DNA of 63,916 bases from Symbiodinium natans (taxonomy: Eukaryota > Sar > Dinophyceae > Suessiales > Symbiodiniaceae), in NCBI GenBank assembly GCA_905221605.1, contig CAJNDS010000650.1:35001-98916 (forward strand), written 5' to 3'. Each line of letters starts with the position of its first letter. Positions within the stretch are counted from its first letter, which is position 1. Positions 1-10,830 of the stretch are shown in pieces. A program made the translations under genes and the position numbers. Under the pieces are notes generated by a model. The model did no database searches. It was not told the DNA's origin and saw only the letters and a program-made list of their open reading frames with translations.

Positions 1-46
1 TAGGGTGCAGGGTATAGGGTTTAGGGTTTAGGGTTTAGGGTTTGCG

Positions 47-2650
47 CTTGAGGAGACGTACTGGCACGACCTTTACCAAACGAACACAGGCCTTGCCAGC
101 AGCATCGTCGGAGCCGTTCCTTGGACAGGGTCCGTAGTGGGAGATGGGGACGGGCTACTACAGGGGCCTTAATAAGCAGAACGGGGTCTTGGCAACGGTC
201 TTGGGGTCATTTCTAGTATACATCAACAGGACCATAAGGGGGACACAATCAGATGGTTTTTTGGGGGTTGACATCGGCTGTGGGCCTCCTCTTGCAATAA
301 CTTAGATCACCCCCCCCCCCCCCCCCCCCATGCCTTTGTGGTACTTTACCGTAACTTTAGATCCTTACCTTTTTTGGGTTTATGGGGTTTCTTAATAAGG
401 CAGCTAAAAGTTTAATTTATAGCTACCCTCCTGAGTGCAGCCAAGATGCCTAATGCCTGTGGCTCCGGTAGGAGCCACCAACGCAAGCGCTTTAGAGATG
501 TTGGCGTCGTGCCTTCGGAAGGACGGCACAGTAAAACCTAGCCTTTCCAAACTCAGCATGCTGAGGTGTGTGAAGCTACATTGTTGCTACACAGCCAGAA
601 AGGCCTGACCTCCAAACCCAACGCCCCAAGCCCCTAGCACCTGACACGTACCACCTTGGGATGTTCTCCCTAGTACTAACAGTCCCTGGGGTGATCATAG
701 GGGGCACTAGAGTCCCTATTAAGGAGCTGTTAGTATACCTGGGAACATCCCAAACAGACACCTCTGGCTGGAGCCCTAGGTGTGCGCGGTCATTCCCATC
801 GGAGCCATCGAGCCGTTTGGGGCCGGGAGACCGAGACAGGGCTTTCAGGATGGTGTTCTAAGGGGTAGTTGCATAGGTATGTAAGGGGTATGGAAGGGGT
901 CCCCTTTTAAGGGCCCAGATGAATACCCTAAGAGGAGTTGGGGATGAAGGCTGCAATTTAGGGTTTGAAGCTGCAAGGGAAGAGCTCGTAGGGAGACCTG
1001 AAATGGCCCTATGCTGGATCATCCTTATGACCCCAATCTTCCCCGAAATCACAACGGCAACCGGGACCGGAGGCGGGCATCTCGATGGACTTCGCGGGGG
1101 TCTGCGATGGCATCCAGGTCCCGAGCTTTGCAGACTCGACTCTGGGCTTGTAGGGCTTTAGGCTTGTCTGGTTTGTTTTTTTTTTTTTTTTTTTTGGGGG
1201 GGGGGGGCCTTCGGGGTTTTGTGGGGTTTTAGAGGCTGAAAGCATTGCCCATGTTAGTGTGTGTATTAGACACGACCCGTCAAGCGACAGGGTTTAGGGT
1301 CTATGGCTTAGGGTCCCGAAAGGGTCCTCAACATATTGCATCAGGCGGCGGTTGCGGATACCATCATGTCGGCACCGGCCATCAGGCAGGGTTACTGGCT
1401 GGTTCTCAGTAGGGAATGATGGCATGAGGTACCCTATATCCCCCAATCTGCCTTTTCAGGGATTATGTAGGGTACCTCATTCTCCCATTCCCTGCTAAGA
1501 ACCAGGTTGTTTGGGGGGTTTACGCCTTTCGGGGGGTCCCCCAGCACTGCGTCCCACGCCCGAGTTCGAAGCCCCAAAAGTTCCGGAATGCCTCCCCTGA
1601 GATCCCTGGCCTTCGGACTCACAAGGTTCGCAGCAAGCCCAATGCCCCCTAGGTGCAGGGATGCAATGAACCCCGAGGGGGCTCCTTTGAATAGTTATCT
1701 GCCCCTGATTCGGAAAAGGGAACTGGGCACTGTTTTGAGAACTGAGGGATCACGGGTCGGGTCACTAGATGTGCCAGTGGCATGTACCAGGCAGCTAGGT
1801 CTGGAGCTTCAGGGTTTGTTCTGCTCTTGGTTGAAAGAATAAGGTAGAACAGGGCATGAAAAGGCAGAATAATTAAGGCATAATTCGGCAGAACAATGCA
1901 CGAAAAACAGATAAGGCATAAGAAGCTAGCATAGGCTTTAATAAGGTACAATGAGGTATAAGAAGGTCGAATCAGGTATGACATGGTATAGTATGGTAGA
2001 TTGAGGTAGGATGAGGTAGAGTGAGGTAGAAGAAGGGATGAATCCAGGCGATTGCAAGGCCTTGATGCCTTTCTGCCATGGGTTTGCTTCGTCGTTTGTG
2101 CCAGGCAGGCGAAGTTCTACTATGACATGGCCCAGGACGCTGCCATCTGCCTGCGCTGACAAGAGTTCCCCGAATTTCTCCGCCTCTAGACCCTAAACCC
2201 GCCCCAGCATCTTCGAGAGCAAACTGAAGGATTGAGAAACGCACAGCCTTCCAAAGTGGGCAGCTTTAGGTTGCCCAGCGCCCCAAAAAGCCTAAACCCT
2301 TATTCCCAGTTTACCTGCGTGTTGTCAAGTCCTAAGCCCTCAACCCGGTACCTCCATCTGTCCGCGCTTGTCGCAGGAAGACTATGCGGTGCGGCGCCCA
2401 GGTTGGGGTTTGTCCGGTTTGTAAAAAACATGACAGGTGCCTACCAGGGGGGGTCACCCCCCACACTCCAGGGCCCCCAAACCGTCCCAAACCCCTTTCG
2501 CCACATGCAAAAAAAACGGCAAAAAACGGACCCCTCAGGATTGCAACCCACTCCAGACGAACTTCGCGCGCCTCTTCTGTGACATCCACTGTGTTCGCGA
2601 CGCCGTTGTCCGTGGCGACCGGAGCATCATCCGGAATCTCAAGCAGGCCC
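47..2650 (+). CDS. Exon series of an unrecognised gene, part 1
   Basis: Short open segments with protein-like composition lie at about 47-129 (begins LEETYWHDLYQTNTG), 446-565 (contains ATNASALEMLASCLRK), 780-865 (contains VIPIGAIEPFGAGRP), 1073-1150 (AGISMDFAGVCDGIQVPSF), 1333-1388, 2109-2154 (AKFYYDMAQDAAICL), 2377-2401 and 2559-2650 (FARLFCDIHCVRDAVVRG). Most follow an AG and several precede GT or GC. The spaces between hold telomere-type repeats, a poly-C run and foldback elements. No domain was recognised; the FARLFCDIHCVRDAVV segment is helical and would be the best search query. Whether all segments belong to one gene, and whether it starts before the window, cannot be told. Exon borders are approximate. 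Confidence 0.45.
310..329. repeat. Poly-C run
   Basis: Twenty C, next to the first 113-bp element. Other long C or G runs occur near 1195-1207, 4640-4654, 17007-17031, 27994-28015, 29369-29407, 32876-32916, 39939-39959, 40100-40122, 42329-42349 and 44357-44382. Confidence 0.95.
333..445 (+). mobile_element. Dispersed 113-bp element, copy 1
   Basis: Begins TTTGTGGTACTTTACCGTAA after CC, ends CCTCCTGAGTGCAGCCAAG. Four copies exist in the window, all in the same + orientation. The terminal AAG works as a 3' splice site: the next base starts an exon-like segment (446-565). Its 3' third is AT-rich followed by a CT-rich tract, as an intron end should be. No terminal inverted repeat is evident. Confidence 0.8.
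656..753. mobile_element. Foldback element family A, copy 1
   Basis: Long terminal inverted repeat: TTGGGATGTTC at the left and GAACATCCCAA at the right, with inner arms ACTAACAGTCCCTGGGGTGA and ACTCCCTATTAAGGAGCTGT-like. No coding capacity; MITE-like. Confidence 0.8.
1400..1505. mobile_element. Foldback element family F
   Basis: Arms GGTTCTCAGTAGGGAATGAT with GAGGTACCCTA, and TAGGGTACCTCATTCTCCCA with TTCCCTGCTAAGAACC. A half copy lies at 48690-48745 (GGTTCTTAGCAGGGAATGAG). Confidence 0.8.
1835..2036 (+). repeat. Degenerate 10-bp periodic tract
   Basis: Loose repeats of AAGGCAGAAT-, AAGGTANAAT- and ATGAGGTAGA-like decamers, purine-rich on the + strand. No coding signal. Confidence 0.6.
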
Positions 2651-2849
2651 GGTTTAGGGTTTAGGGTTTAGGGTTTAGGGTTTAGGGTTTAGGGTCCCCC
2701 CCGATGTCGGGATTGAGGGTCTCGATGGGTCTCGGAGTGCAATCTGTGATTCAGGTGCTTTGCGGTTGCCAGAGCTAGCGTGCCTCAGCAAGAAAGGGAT
2801 TGCTGTTCCACCCTAAGCCAGAAGCCGAGAAACCCATGAAACCCCAAAT

Positions 2850-3075
2850 CGTCCCCAAACCCTATAAAGACCCTCGATAAAACCTATATCAACCTATGAA
2901 AACCCTGTACAAACCTTATATAAATAGACCGGAAACTCCACAAAGCCCCTTATAAAGCTATGAAATAAAGCCTACATAAACCCTCTACAAACCCTATATA
3001 AACCCTGTATAAATCCTAGATAAACCCTATATAAACCCTATATAGACCCTCTACAAGCCCGACATAAACCCTACA
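2850..3075 (-). repeat. Decayed telomere-type tract with AAACCCTATAT units
   Basis: Irregular units such as AACCCTATATAAACCCTATA and AACCCTCTACAAACCCTATA, apparently diverged CCCTAAA repeats. Confidence 0.7.
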
Positions 3076-3179
3076 TATGAACTCTAAGTTGTCCCTCTCC
3101 TGGAAGGCCACAGATGCCCGGGACTCGGTGGTTTCCCTTTTCAGTTTAGCCCGGTGGCATCATCGCTTGCCCTTTTTTG

Positions 3180-3282
3180 GGGTTTAGGGTTTAGGGTTTA
3201 GGGGTTTCGGGGTTTAGGGTTTGTAGGGTTTAGGGTTTAGGGTTTAGGGTTTAGGGTTTAGGGTTTAGGGTTTAGGGTTTAT
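3180..3282 (+). repeat. TTTAGGG array
   Basis: About 13 units of TTTAGGG with a few variants. One of more than 40 telomere-type tracts in the window. Confidence 0.95.
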
Positions 3283-3890
3283 CCAACAGGGTACCCTCAT
3301 GATGCGATGGTTGCTGGGCGAGCAAGTTGATGGTAGGCAGCCCCCAGTTAGAAACAACCATACTACTTACGGTAGTATTCCTGATGGTTGCATGAATCCC
3401 CCCCCCCCCTTGAATGGACTCCTCATTTTTCATGCAGGAGGGGTTTCGAACCTCGCCCTAAGCCTCAGCCCAAAACCCCCAAAACCCCAAAATCCAAGCC
3501 CTAAACCCTCAACACCCTGCACTTTACAACCCCCAGTTTGCTTTGAGGGCCAGGAGGGTTTGGGGCCGGAGGGCTTGGGCGTTGCAACTTGAGGCTTTCC
3601 GGGTTTTAGGGTTTCGGGCTGAGAATGCTTCAAGACCTGCCTCCTAACCCTAAACCCCAAACCCTAAAGTCTAAACCTACAATCCTGAACACTAAGCCCC
3701 AACCTCCTGAGGAATCTGGGGCCCAAAGAGGGGATCTCAGACTTTGCGGGTTTTTGCTTCTCTGACCCTGGAGGGTTTTGGGTTTAGGGTTTGGGGTTTA
3801 GGATTTAGGGTTTAGGGTTTGGGGTTTAGGTTTTAGGGTTTAGGGTTTAGGGTTTAGGGTTTAGGGTTTAGCGTCGCACGGGGAGCAGAG

Positions 3891-5204
3891 GTGACGAACA
3901 AGAACCTGGACCAGCTCTCCTCCTGGATTGCAGCCCTCCTTGGAGAGGGCTTCGGGGCTTTTTAGGGGTTGAGGGTTTCTGTGTGCTTTTTAGGCCCTAA
4001 ACCCCCAAACCCCTAAACCCTAAACCCCAAACCCTAAACCCTAAACCCTAAACCCTAAACCCTAAACCAGGGTTGATAGGGTTTAGGGAGTTGAGGGTTC
4101 TCTGGGCTTTTGAGCAGCTTCGCCAGTACAGGGGGGGGCCCGCGGTTCGGAGCAAGCAGATGAACCCTCTTTGAGCTTCGGCTTCAGGTAAAGGCCGCGC
4201 AGCAAGCCCCAAACGAAGCCAAACCCCAAACCCCAAACCCCAAACCCCAAACCCCAAACCCCAAACCCCAAACCCCAAACCCCAAACCTCAAACCCCAAA
4301 CCCCAAACCCCAAACCCCAAACCCCAAACCCCAAACCCCAAACCCCAAACCCCACACCCCAAACCCCAAACCCCAAACCCCAAACCCCAAACCCCAAACC
4401 CTCAACAAACCCCAAACCCTAAACCCCAAACCCTGAAGACCACAGCCGAGGTCAAGTCTGCGCAGGTTGATGCCGGCTGGCTTGCTGACAAGCCCCGCGG
4501 CTGCAACACCACCATTTATAGGGGTTCTTAAGGGAGGGGGGGGGGGGGTCATGGGGGGTGTAGGGTTTAGGGTTTTGCGGGGTTCATGGGGGGTAGGTGC
4601 CTACTGTTGGGAACCTTAGGGAAGCTTCGGGCCGAGGGGGGGGGGGGGGGGGGGCGGTCATGTGTTTTTGTTGGACGATTGGCAACTTTTGCATCGCTTG
4701 CGCTGTGTGTACTATGTTGTATTGTTTGCAGTATCTGCCACGTTTTGTAGTGGTTGTAGCATGAGTATAACTACTCGTACTGGTAGGAGCAAGAGGCGGC
4801 CCTGGTGCTATTTGCGTGCCGGCTCTGTCTAAACCCTTGAAGCCCTAAACGACCCGATGGGCCCCATAAGTGAAGTCCCAAGAACAGGCCTGTGAGCCCT
4901 GTAAGTCCCCCGAAAACGGGAAAAAAACAAATCCCTATATTGCCATTATAAGGAAGAATCATTATTTCTATTTTTGTGGGTTCTTAAGCAAATAGTAGAT
5001 TAGACCATAATTACTGATAGTATTCCCTTATGGTCGCTTGGCAATTATACTATAAATATAAGTAAATAACAATCTATATATGTATATATGTATATATGTA
5101 TATATGTATATATGTATATATGTATATATGTATATATGTATATATGTATATATGTATATATGTATATATGTATATATGTATATATGTATATATGTATATA
5201 TGTA

Positions 5205-5235
<31 letters not shown>

Positions 5236-7300
5236 CCATCACTAGATTCTTTTAATTGTACTGGTACTTCTGACACACTTATAAGCCCCTTAAGTGCCTT
5301 AATTTGGTTATAGTACAGTCAAAACTGGGGTTTAGGGCCTAGGGTTTAGGGTTTAGGGTTTAGGGTCTAGGGTCAAAGTACCACGAACCTCCAAGTACAG
5401 TCCCCCCCTACAGGATTGACTATGCAGCGGCCGTGAACAAGCGCGACTTCGAGAAGCTAATGTTGCCTGGCTCAGCTGGAAATGTGGGGGTCCCTTGCCC
5501 TAAACCCTAGACCCTGAACCCTAAACCCTAAACCCCAAAACCCTAGACCCTTTGTGCTATGTGTTCTTTACAAGGGGTGGCTGTTGGGGCTTTCCAAGCC
5601 GATCCGAAGCTTTCGCGCGGCCAGCGCCGGGGCTCCGGGATGAAGATGGGTTGCAGGGCAACCTGTCCGTGTTGGAGTTTCAAGGGTACTTCCAACCCCC
5701 AATCTAAAGTCTACTTATCACCTACTTCGAGGACTTGGGGGGGGCTTTACAGTTAATCGTTGGGGTTAGAAGTACCCATGAACATCCAAGAAGGCCCCTC
5801 AGAAGTCCCCCAGCTTTCGGCACTGAGTTCAGCTTCAACCCCGATAACGCCGAATTGCTCAACACACCTAGGCCCTAAACCCTAAACCCCAAACCCAAAC
5901 CCGAAACCCTAAACCCCAAACCCCAAACCCTAAACCCTGAACCCTAGACACCCTAAACCCTAGACACCCTAAACCCTATACACCCTAAACCCTATACACC
6001 CCTAAGCCCAAAAAGAAGCCCTCCACAGGGAGCTCCTTGCCGGAGGGGATGAGAAGACCACCCTGGTGGCCATCCGTGCGGCCACCGAGCCCCGGCTGCC
6101 TTCCGGGTTGAAGGGTTTGGGGTTTGGTTGGGGTTTAGGGTTTAGGGTTTGGGGTCTTTAGGGTCTAGGGTTTAGGGTTTAGGGTTGAGGGTTTAGGGTT
6201 TAGGGTTTCAGGGTTTGGGGTTTTAGGGTTTAGGGTTTAGGGTTTAGGGTTTAGGGTTTAGGGCAACCCCAAACACTGGATCCCTACAAATTTGAGAGCC
6301 CTAAGCCCGAAGCCCGAAGCCCTAAGCCCGAAGCCCTAAGCTCGAACCCTAAACCCTAAGCCTAAACCCCAAAGCCATAGAACGCTTCCAATTCTCTCAG
6401 GAGACCATGAAGAGCGAGCTCTTGGGCCTGGCACAGGCCAGGCCGCCTGTTCCTTCCACAAGCAGACCTCACAACATAGTAGGGCTTCGGGTTTAGGGTT
6501 TAGGGTTAGGGTTTAAGGTGCAAAGATTCCCGCAAAATCGGGGCTTGGTATATCTAGGGGCCATACCTCTAGTTGCAAATAGAATACGACCCTGAAATTG
6601 GGCTGTTGCTGTGGCTAGTATCACCTTAGGCGGGTTACTACACTTAGCATAGTAAGGGAGCCCCTGCCTCCAAAACCCAAAAACCCTAACCTGCAAACCC
6701 TAAACCCCAAACCCAAAAAGCTCTAGACCCAAAAGCCCTAAACCCCAAAAACCCTAAACCAATAGACCCTAGACCCTAAACCCTAAACCCTAAACCCTAA
6801 ACCCTAAACCTTAAGCTCTAAACCCTAAACCCTAAACCCTAAACCCTAAACTTTAAACCCTAGCACCCTAGCACCCTAAACCCCAAAGCCCGAAGCCATT
6901 TTGGCTCAAGCAATGCGCGTAGGACTTTCCCTGGCACCTTGCATCAAACTGGATTGCAGCATTACTTGCAGAAAAACTATATATATATATATATATATGT
7001 AAGTCAGCGTCATAGACTCCTCCTGGCAGCAGCTTTGGGGAGACTTCGCTATCTCCACGAGCCCTCGGTCAGTCTACGCAGTGCTCAGGAGGGCGAGCTG
7101 CGTGTCCGAGCCTGAGACCTCTCTCTTTTGCAGCCGGTCTTGGCCTTTGCAAGGAGTCCCTCCTGCATGCGCTTCGCCGCGCATGCCGCGCTTTTGATGA
7201 TCCAGACGATCCAGATCAAGACAGCTCTGCACAGCAGCAAGCTGTCTTGATCATTGCCCTGGGCGCAGGACCGATCGAGCAGATCTTTACGGCAATCTCA
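3891..7300 (+). CDS. Exon series of an unrecognised gene, part 2
   Basis: Exon-like segments: 3891-3944 ([20 protein letters not shown] donor), 4439-4510 ([18 protein letters not shown]), 5414-5483 ([20 protein letters not shown], after CTACAG), 5575-5650 ([18 protein letters not shown]), 5816-5868 ([14 protein letters not shown]), 6029-6108 ([20 protein letters not shown]), 6401-6436 ([14 protein letters not shown] donor) and 7134-7300. The last is the longest: it contains [20 protein letters not shown], an Asp-rich stretch, then [18 protein letters not shown]. The segments continue the composition of those upstream and probably belong to the same transcript. I do not recognise a family. The AG acceptors are clear, but donors are mostly non-GT, so borders are good to a few bases only. 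Confidence 0.45.
4215..4430 (-). repeat. CCCCAAA variant array
   Basis: About 30 units of CCCCAAA (TTTGGGG on the other strand), homogenised to this variant, directly after a CCCTAAA array at 4015-4067. Confidence 0.95.
4917..4998. mobile_element. Foldback element family B, copy 1 (left end lost)
   Basis: Right arm GGGTTCTTAAGCAAATAGTA is intact; the interior has ATTATAAGGAAGAATCATTA. Left arm CTACTATTTGCTTAAGAACC is missing. Confidence 0.65.
5075..5234. repeat. TATATATG octamer microsatellite
   Basis: About 17 perfect octamers followed by pure TA. Open reading frames across it are artefacts. Confidence 0.95.
6889..6910 (+). other. Relict dinoflagellate spliced-leader sequence
   Basis: The dinoflagellate SL is 22 nt, D-CCGTAGCCATTTTGGCTCAAG. 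This site matches 20 of 22 positions, with an uninterrupted 17-nt core AGCCATTTTGGCTCAAG; it differs at position 1 (C instead of A/G/T) and at position 5 (A instead of T). What follows is CAATGCGC, not the GT donor of an SL RNA gene, so it is not an SL RNA gene. Relict SLs are known in dinoflagellate genomes where mRNAs were reverse-transcribed and reinserted. An ATG lies two bases downstream and stays open for 25 codons. The same bases also read as [16 protein letters not shown] in frame, so it may have been absorbed into an exon. Confidence 0.8.
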
Positions 7301-7385
7301 CGCCAAAATCTTAAACCTTTGCAGGAGCTGCGAGCGATCTCAAGCCCCAAATCTTGAACCTTTGCAGGAATTTCGAGCGATCCTC
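7290..7385 (+). repeat. Tandem duplication of an acceptor-like segment, about 45 bp
   Basis: Two copies of ATCTTGAACCTTTGCAGGA followed by GAGCGATC. Each contains CCTTTGCAG/GA, a usable 3' splice site, so exon start and acceptor are duplicated. Confidence 0.7.
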
Positions 7386-7544
7386 GGAAGGGTGCTTGTG
7401 GGGGCCTGAACAGGCATCCAGACTTGAGGGGTGTGGGAATGTGGAAGCACTACTATAACTTTATGACATCTTAAGGGCAACCCTTGTATAGTCGGAAAGT
7501 ACAACTACAAGTCAAGATACGGCAGCGAGATTAGGCATCATTCC

Positions 7545-7810
7545 AGCACGATTCTAAGTGATGCGGGGCTGGGCGGGGTTTGGCTTGAGTCTCCTCTCGT
7601 CCGAAGAGAAGTACGATTCTAAGTCCGTTCTGGGGCTGGGTGGGGTTTGGTTGCGGGTAGGGTTGCAACCTCCTCTCCTCCTAGGAGAAGTACGATTCTA
7701 CGTGCGATTTGCGGCTGGGCGGGGTTGGTTGGGGACAGGGCTTGAGTCCGAAGAGAAGTACGAATCTAAGTAGGATCTGGCCTGGGCGGGGTTTGGTTGG
7801 GGGGTAGGGA
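7545..7810 (+). repeat. Minisatellite, about 70-80 bp unit
   Basis: Four imperfect units built on AGAGAAGTACGATTCTAAGT and GGGGCTGGGCGGGGTTTGGT. Confidence 0.8.
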
Positions 7811-8097
7811 GTACTTCAAGCCAGACTTTTGCAAAGCTACAATCTAAACCCTAACCCTCCCTTAGCAGGCAGTACAAGTCACGCGCAGAAGGCCATCCAA
7901 ACATGTCTCCGTGCCATTGTTCATAGCGTCAAGCCCGAAAACCGCCCAAGCGGTGTCAAGGTGGCGAGAGCGTTCCCACAGGCTTGGTGTCTACGGGCAC
8001 GACGTAGGATTTTAAGTTACGAGCAAGGCGTCGTTGATGACTGCGGATCTGGCCTTTGGTGTAGCCCCCCTCATTGTGTGTTTAGTTTTTTTTTGCA

Positions 8098-8471
8098 AAG
8101 CGCGAGAGCGAGAGGGAGAGGGAGAGGGAGAGGGAGAGGGAGAGGGAGAGAGGGAGAGGGAGAGGGAGAGGGAGAGGGAGAGAGGGAGAGGGAGAGGGAG
8201 GGGAGGGAGAGAGAGGGGAGGGGAGGGAGAGGGAGAGAGAGAGAGAGAGAGCGAGAGCGAGAGAGAGAGCGAGAGCGAGAGTGAGAGGGAGAGGGGGAGG
8301 GTGAGGGTGAGGGTGAGGGCGAGGGTGTGAGGGTGAGGGTGTGAGGGTGAGGGCGAGGGTGAGGGCGAGGTTGGGTGAGGGTGAGGGTGAGGGCGAGGTG
8401 AGGGTGGTGAGGTGAGGGTGAGAGGGTGAGGGGGTGAGAGGGTGAGAGGGTGAGAGGGTGAGAGGGTGAGA

Positions 8472-8514
<43 letters not shown>

Positions 8515-8540
8515 GGAGAGGGGGGGGGAGAGAGGGGCGA
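8098..8540 (+). repeat. GGGAGA / GGGTGA / GA purine array
   Basis: Three successive purine-rich blocks: GGGAGA hexamers, GGGTGA-type units, then GA dinucleotides. Likely able to form triplex or G-rich structures. Confidence 0.95.
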
Positions 8541-8553
8541 GCTCACTTGCCGT

Positions 8554-10064
8554 CATGGAAAATGAGTCTACGGCGGTCCTTGGCATGGGCGCCTGCCTCG
8601 CACCTGCCTTCTGCGGGACAGGTTCCTAGCAGGGCAACCAATGGGTGAAGATGCGTTGGATGGGAAAGAGGGAGGCATCGATTGAATTCTTCTTGTCCTT
8701 AGTTCTTTTTTGTCCTTGGCTTTCCGCTGCGACTTCCGACATTGTGCACACTTGCATTCGCGTGTGGAGTTTCATCGCGGGCCGCATCTGTTCCTGCTCA
8801 TGGCTTGAACAAGCAGATTATGCGCATTACCCGCAAGAGCTGTCCGACAAGCTAATGAAACACTCCGTGCAGCTCAAAATCTAACAGCACGCATCGAGCC
8901 ATCATTGCTTTCCACGGCGATGACAAATGCCATCGCCGAGAGAGAAAGAACGGGCGCGGACCTTAATTTTCACGTCGCAGACTGTTTGCTGCAACGGGCC
9001 TCCCCGCAAGGTTAAAGAAGGTGACCTTCGTGCTCCTGTCCGGTCAGAAGCGTCAAGTAGAGGTGGGGAGGAACTGTCCTTGATATTTCAATTCCAACTG
9101 AACCTTTAACAAGGCTCATTACAACTCACGCATGGTCAACGTGGCGAAGAAGGTCGCCGAAGAGTTGTGGGGAAAAGGCACGGGACTTAGTGCTCGATGA
9201 CTTCTGAATTGCTCCCTTGGCCACCTGCGCCTGCCCTGCAAGGTGCTCGATGTAGAATCCTTTTCAAGAACCGGAGCTCTCGCCGAAAGCCTACGTGGCT
9301 GTTTACGCCAACGAGGAAGTGAACCTCGTGCGCCTCGCAGAGTCAAGAACTCAGAGAAAGGCTGGTGATTGACTACACCTTCCAGGTCGAGGGGGAGGGG
9401 AGAGGGGGGAGAGGGGGGAGAGGGGGGAGAGGGGGGAGAGGGGGGAGAGGGGGGAGAGGGGGGAGAGGGGGAGAGGGGGGAGAGGGGGGAGAGGGGGGAG
9501 AGGAGGGAGCAGAGGGAGAGTGGAGAAGAGGGGGGATAGGGAGGAGGGGGGAGAGGGGGGAGAGGGGGGAGAGCCAGGTCGTTAAATTTCTTCAATTGGC
9601 ATTGTGAAAAGTGTTCACATTCGGCGACGTGGCAAGCCCAAGAAAAACCCTAAACCCTAAACCCTAAACCCTAAACCCTAAACCCTAAACCCTAAACCCT
9701 ATACCCTAAACCCTAAACCCTAAACCCTAACCCCTAAACCCTAAACCCTGAACCCTCCTTCGCGTTGCTCGATGCCTGCAAGGTGAAAACCGTCACATCT
9801 TCGGCTTGTACGCCATACTACAGCAAGCCCTAAACCTTAAAGCCTAAACCCCAAGCCCCTCACCCTCAACCCTCAACCCTCAACCCGAAACCTGAACCCT
9901 AAACCCTATACCCTATACCCTGTACCCTGTACCCTTTACGCCCTAAACCCTAAACCCTAAGCCCTCGCAAGGCGGCCTCCTTCGGCACCGCCTCGGCTCT
10001 TACGGCCCGGGACGCCCTGCAGCGCTTCGCAGACCAGGCGCCTGTTCTCCAAGGCGCCTTTGGA
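8554..10064 (+). CDS. Exon series of an unrecognised gene, part 3
   Basis: Segments: 8554-8622 (starts MENESTAVLGMGACLAPAFC), 8868-8945 (AQNLTARIEPSLLSTAMTNA), 9131-9195 (MVNVAKKVAEELWGKGTG), 9270-9362 (PELSPKAYVAVYANEEVNLV), 9608-9645 (VFTFGDVASPRK) and 9972-10064, which reads AASFGTASALTARDALQRFA and more as 31 uninterrupted codons between AG and a GTTTAGGG donor. The purine-rich arrays at 8098-8540 and 9389-9572 lie between these segments and would be intronic. There are two in-frame Met codons (8554, 9131), so a gene start inside this interval is possible. No known domain was identified. Confidence 0.4.
9389..9572 (+). repeat. GGGGAGA purine array
   Basis: About 23 units of GGGGAGA. Confidence 0.95.
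9646..9750 (-). repeat. CCCTAAA array
   Basis: About 14 units with single-base variants, between two exon-like segments. Confidence 0.95.
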
Positions 10065-10830
10065 GTTTAGGGCTTAGGGTTTAGGGGTTTAGGGTTTCGG
10101 GTTTTGGGTTGAAGGATCAAGATTTAGGGATCAGGGATTGGGGTTAAGGGTTTGGCTTCGAAATCCTCTGCCGAGCATGAACCCTGATGTAGGACATGTA
10201 CTAGGTTTTAGGCGTTCAATCAGCCCCCACACCACCTAACCCCATACTGCCCTGGCAGCCTAAACCCCCTAAACCTAAAACTTCTAAAGCCCGAAACCCC
10301 TTAAACCCCTAAAGCGCCTAAAGTCCCTAAAGTCCTTAAAGGCCCCGACAACCCTAAACGTTTTAATCTTTACACCCAGAGCCCCAAAACTCCTAAGCCC
10401 GCATAGCCCTTGAACCGTGTACAGCCCCAAGTCCCAAACCCCAAAGCCCTCCCAAATGAAGAACACCTAACCTTCCTAACCCCCAAGCCTCCCCTTCCCC
10501 CCCCTCCAAAAGCAGGGGAAAGAAGCAAACCAGAAGCTCCCAAGCCCCGCACCACAAACCCGAAAACCCCTAAACAAAAGCCACGAGCCTTTAAACCCTA
10601 AGCTCCGGAACCCTCCACCCTAAGCCCAAAGCCCACTAAACACGGCCAAAGATCCCCGAAAGCCCCTGAGCCCCCTAAACCCCAAACTCCAAACTCCAAA
10701 CTCCAAACCCCAAACCCCAGACCCCAAACCCCAAACCCTAAACCCCAAACCCTAAACAACCCTAAACCCTACACCCTAAACCCTAAACCCTGAACCCGAA
10801 ACCCTAAACCCTAAACCCTAAGCCCTGGAG

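Noticed and set aside
6889-6910. A functional SL RNA gene
   Set aside because: No GT donor follows the 22-nt leader, and position 5 is changed.
8071-8586. Pro/Ser-Leu-rich or Arg/Glu-rich low-complexity proteins
   Set aside because: Translations of purine-rich microsatellites, open in several frames on both strands.
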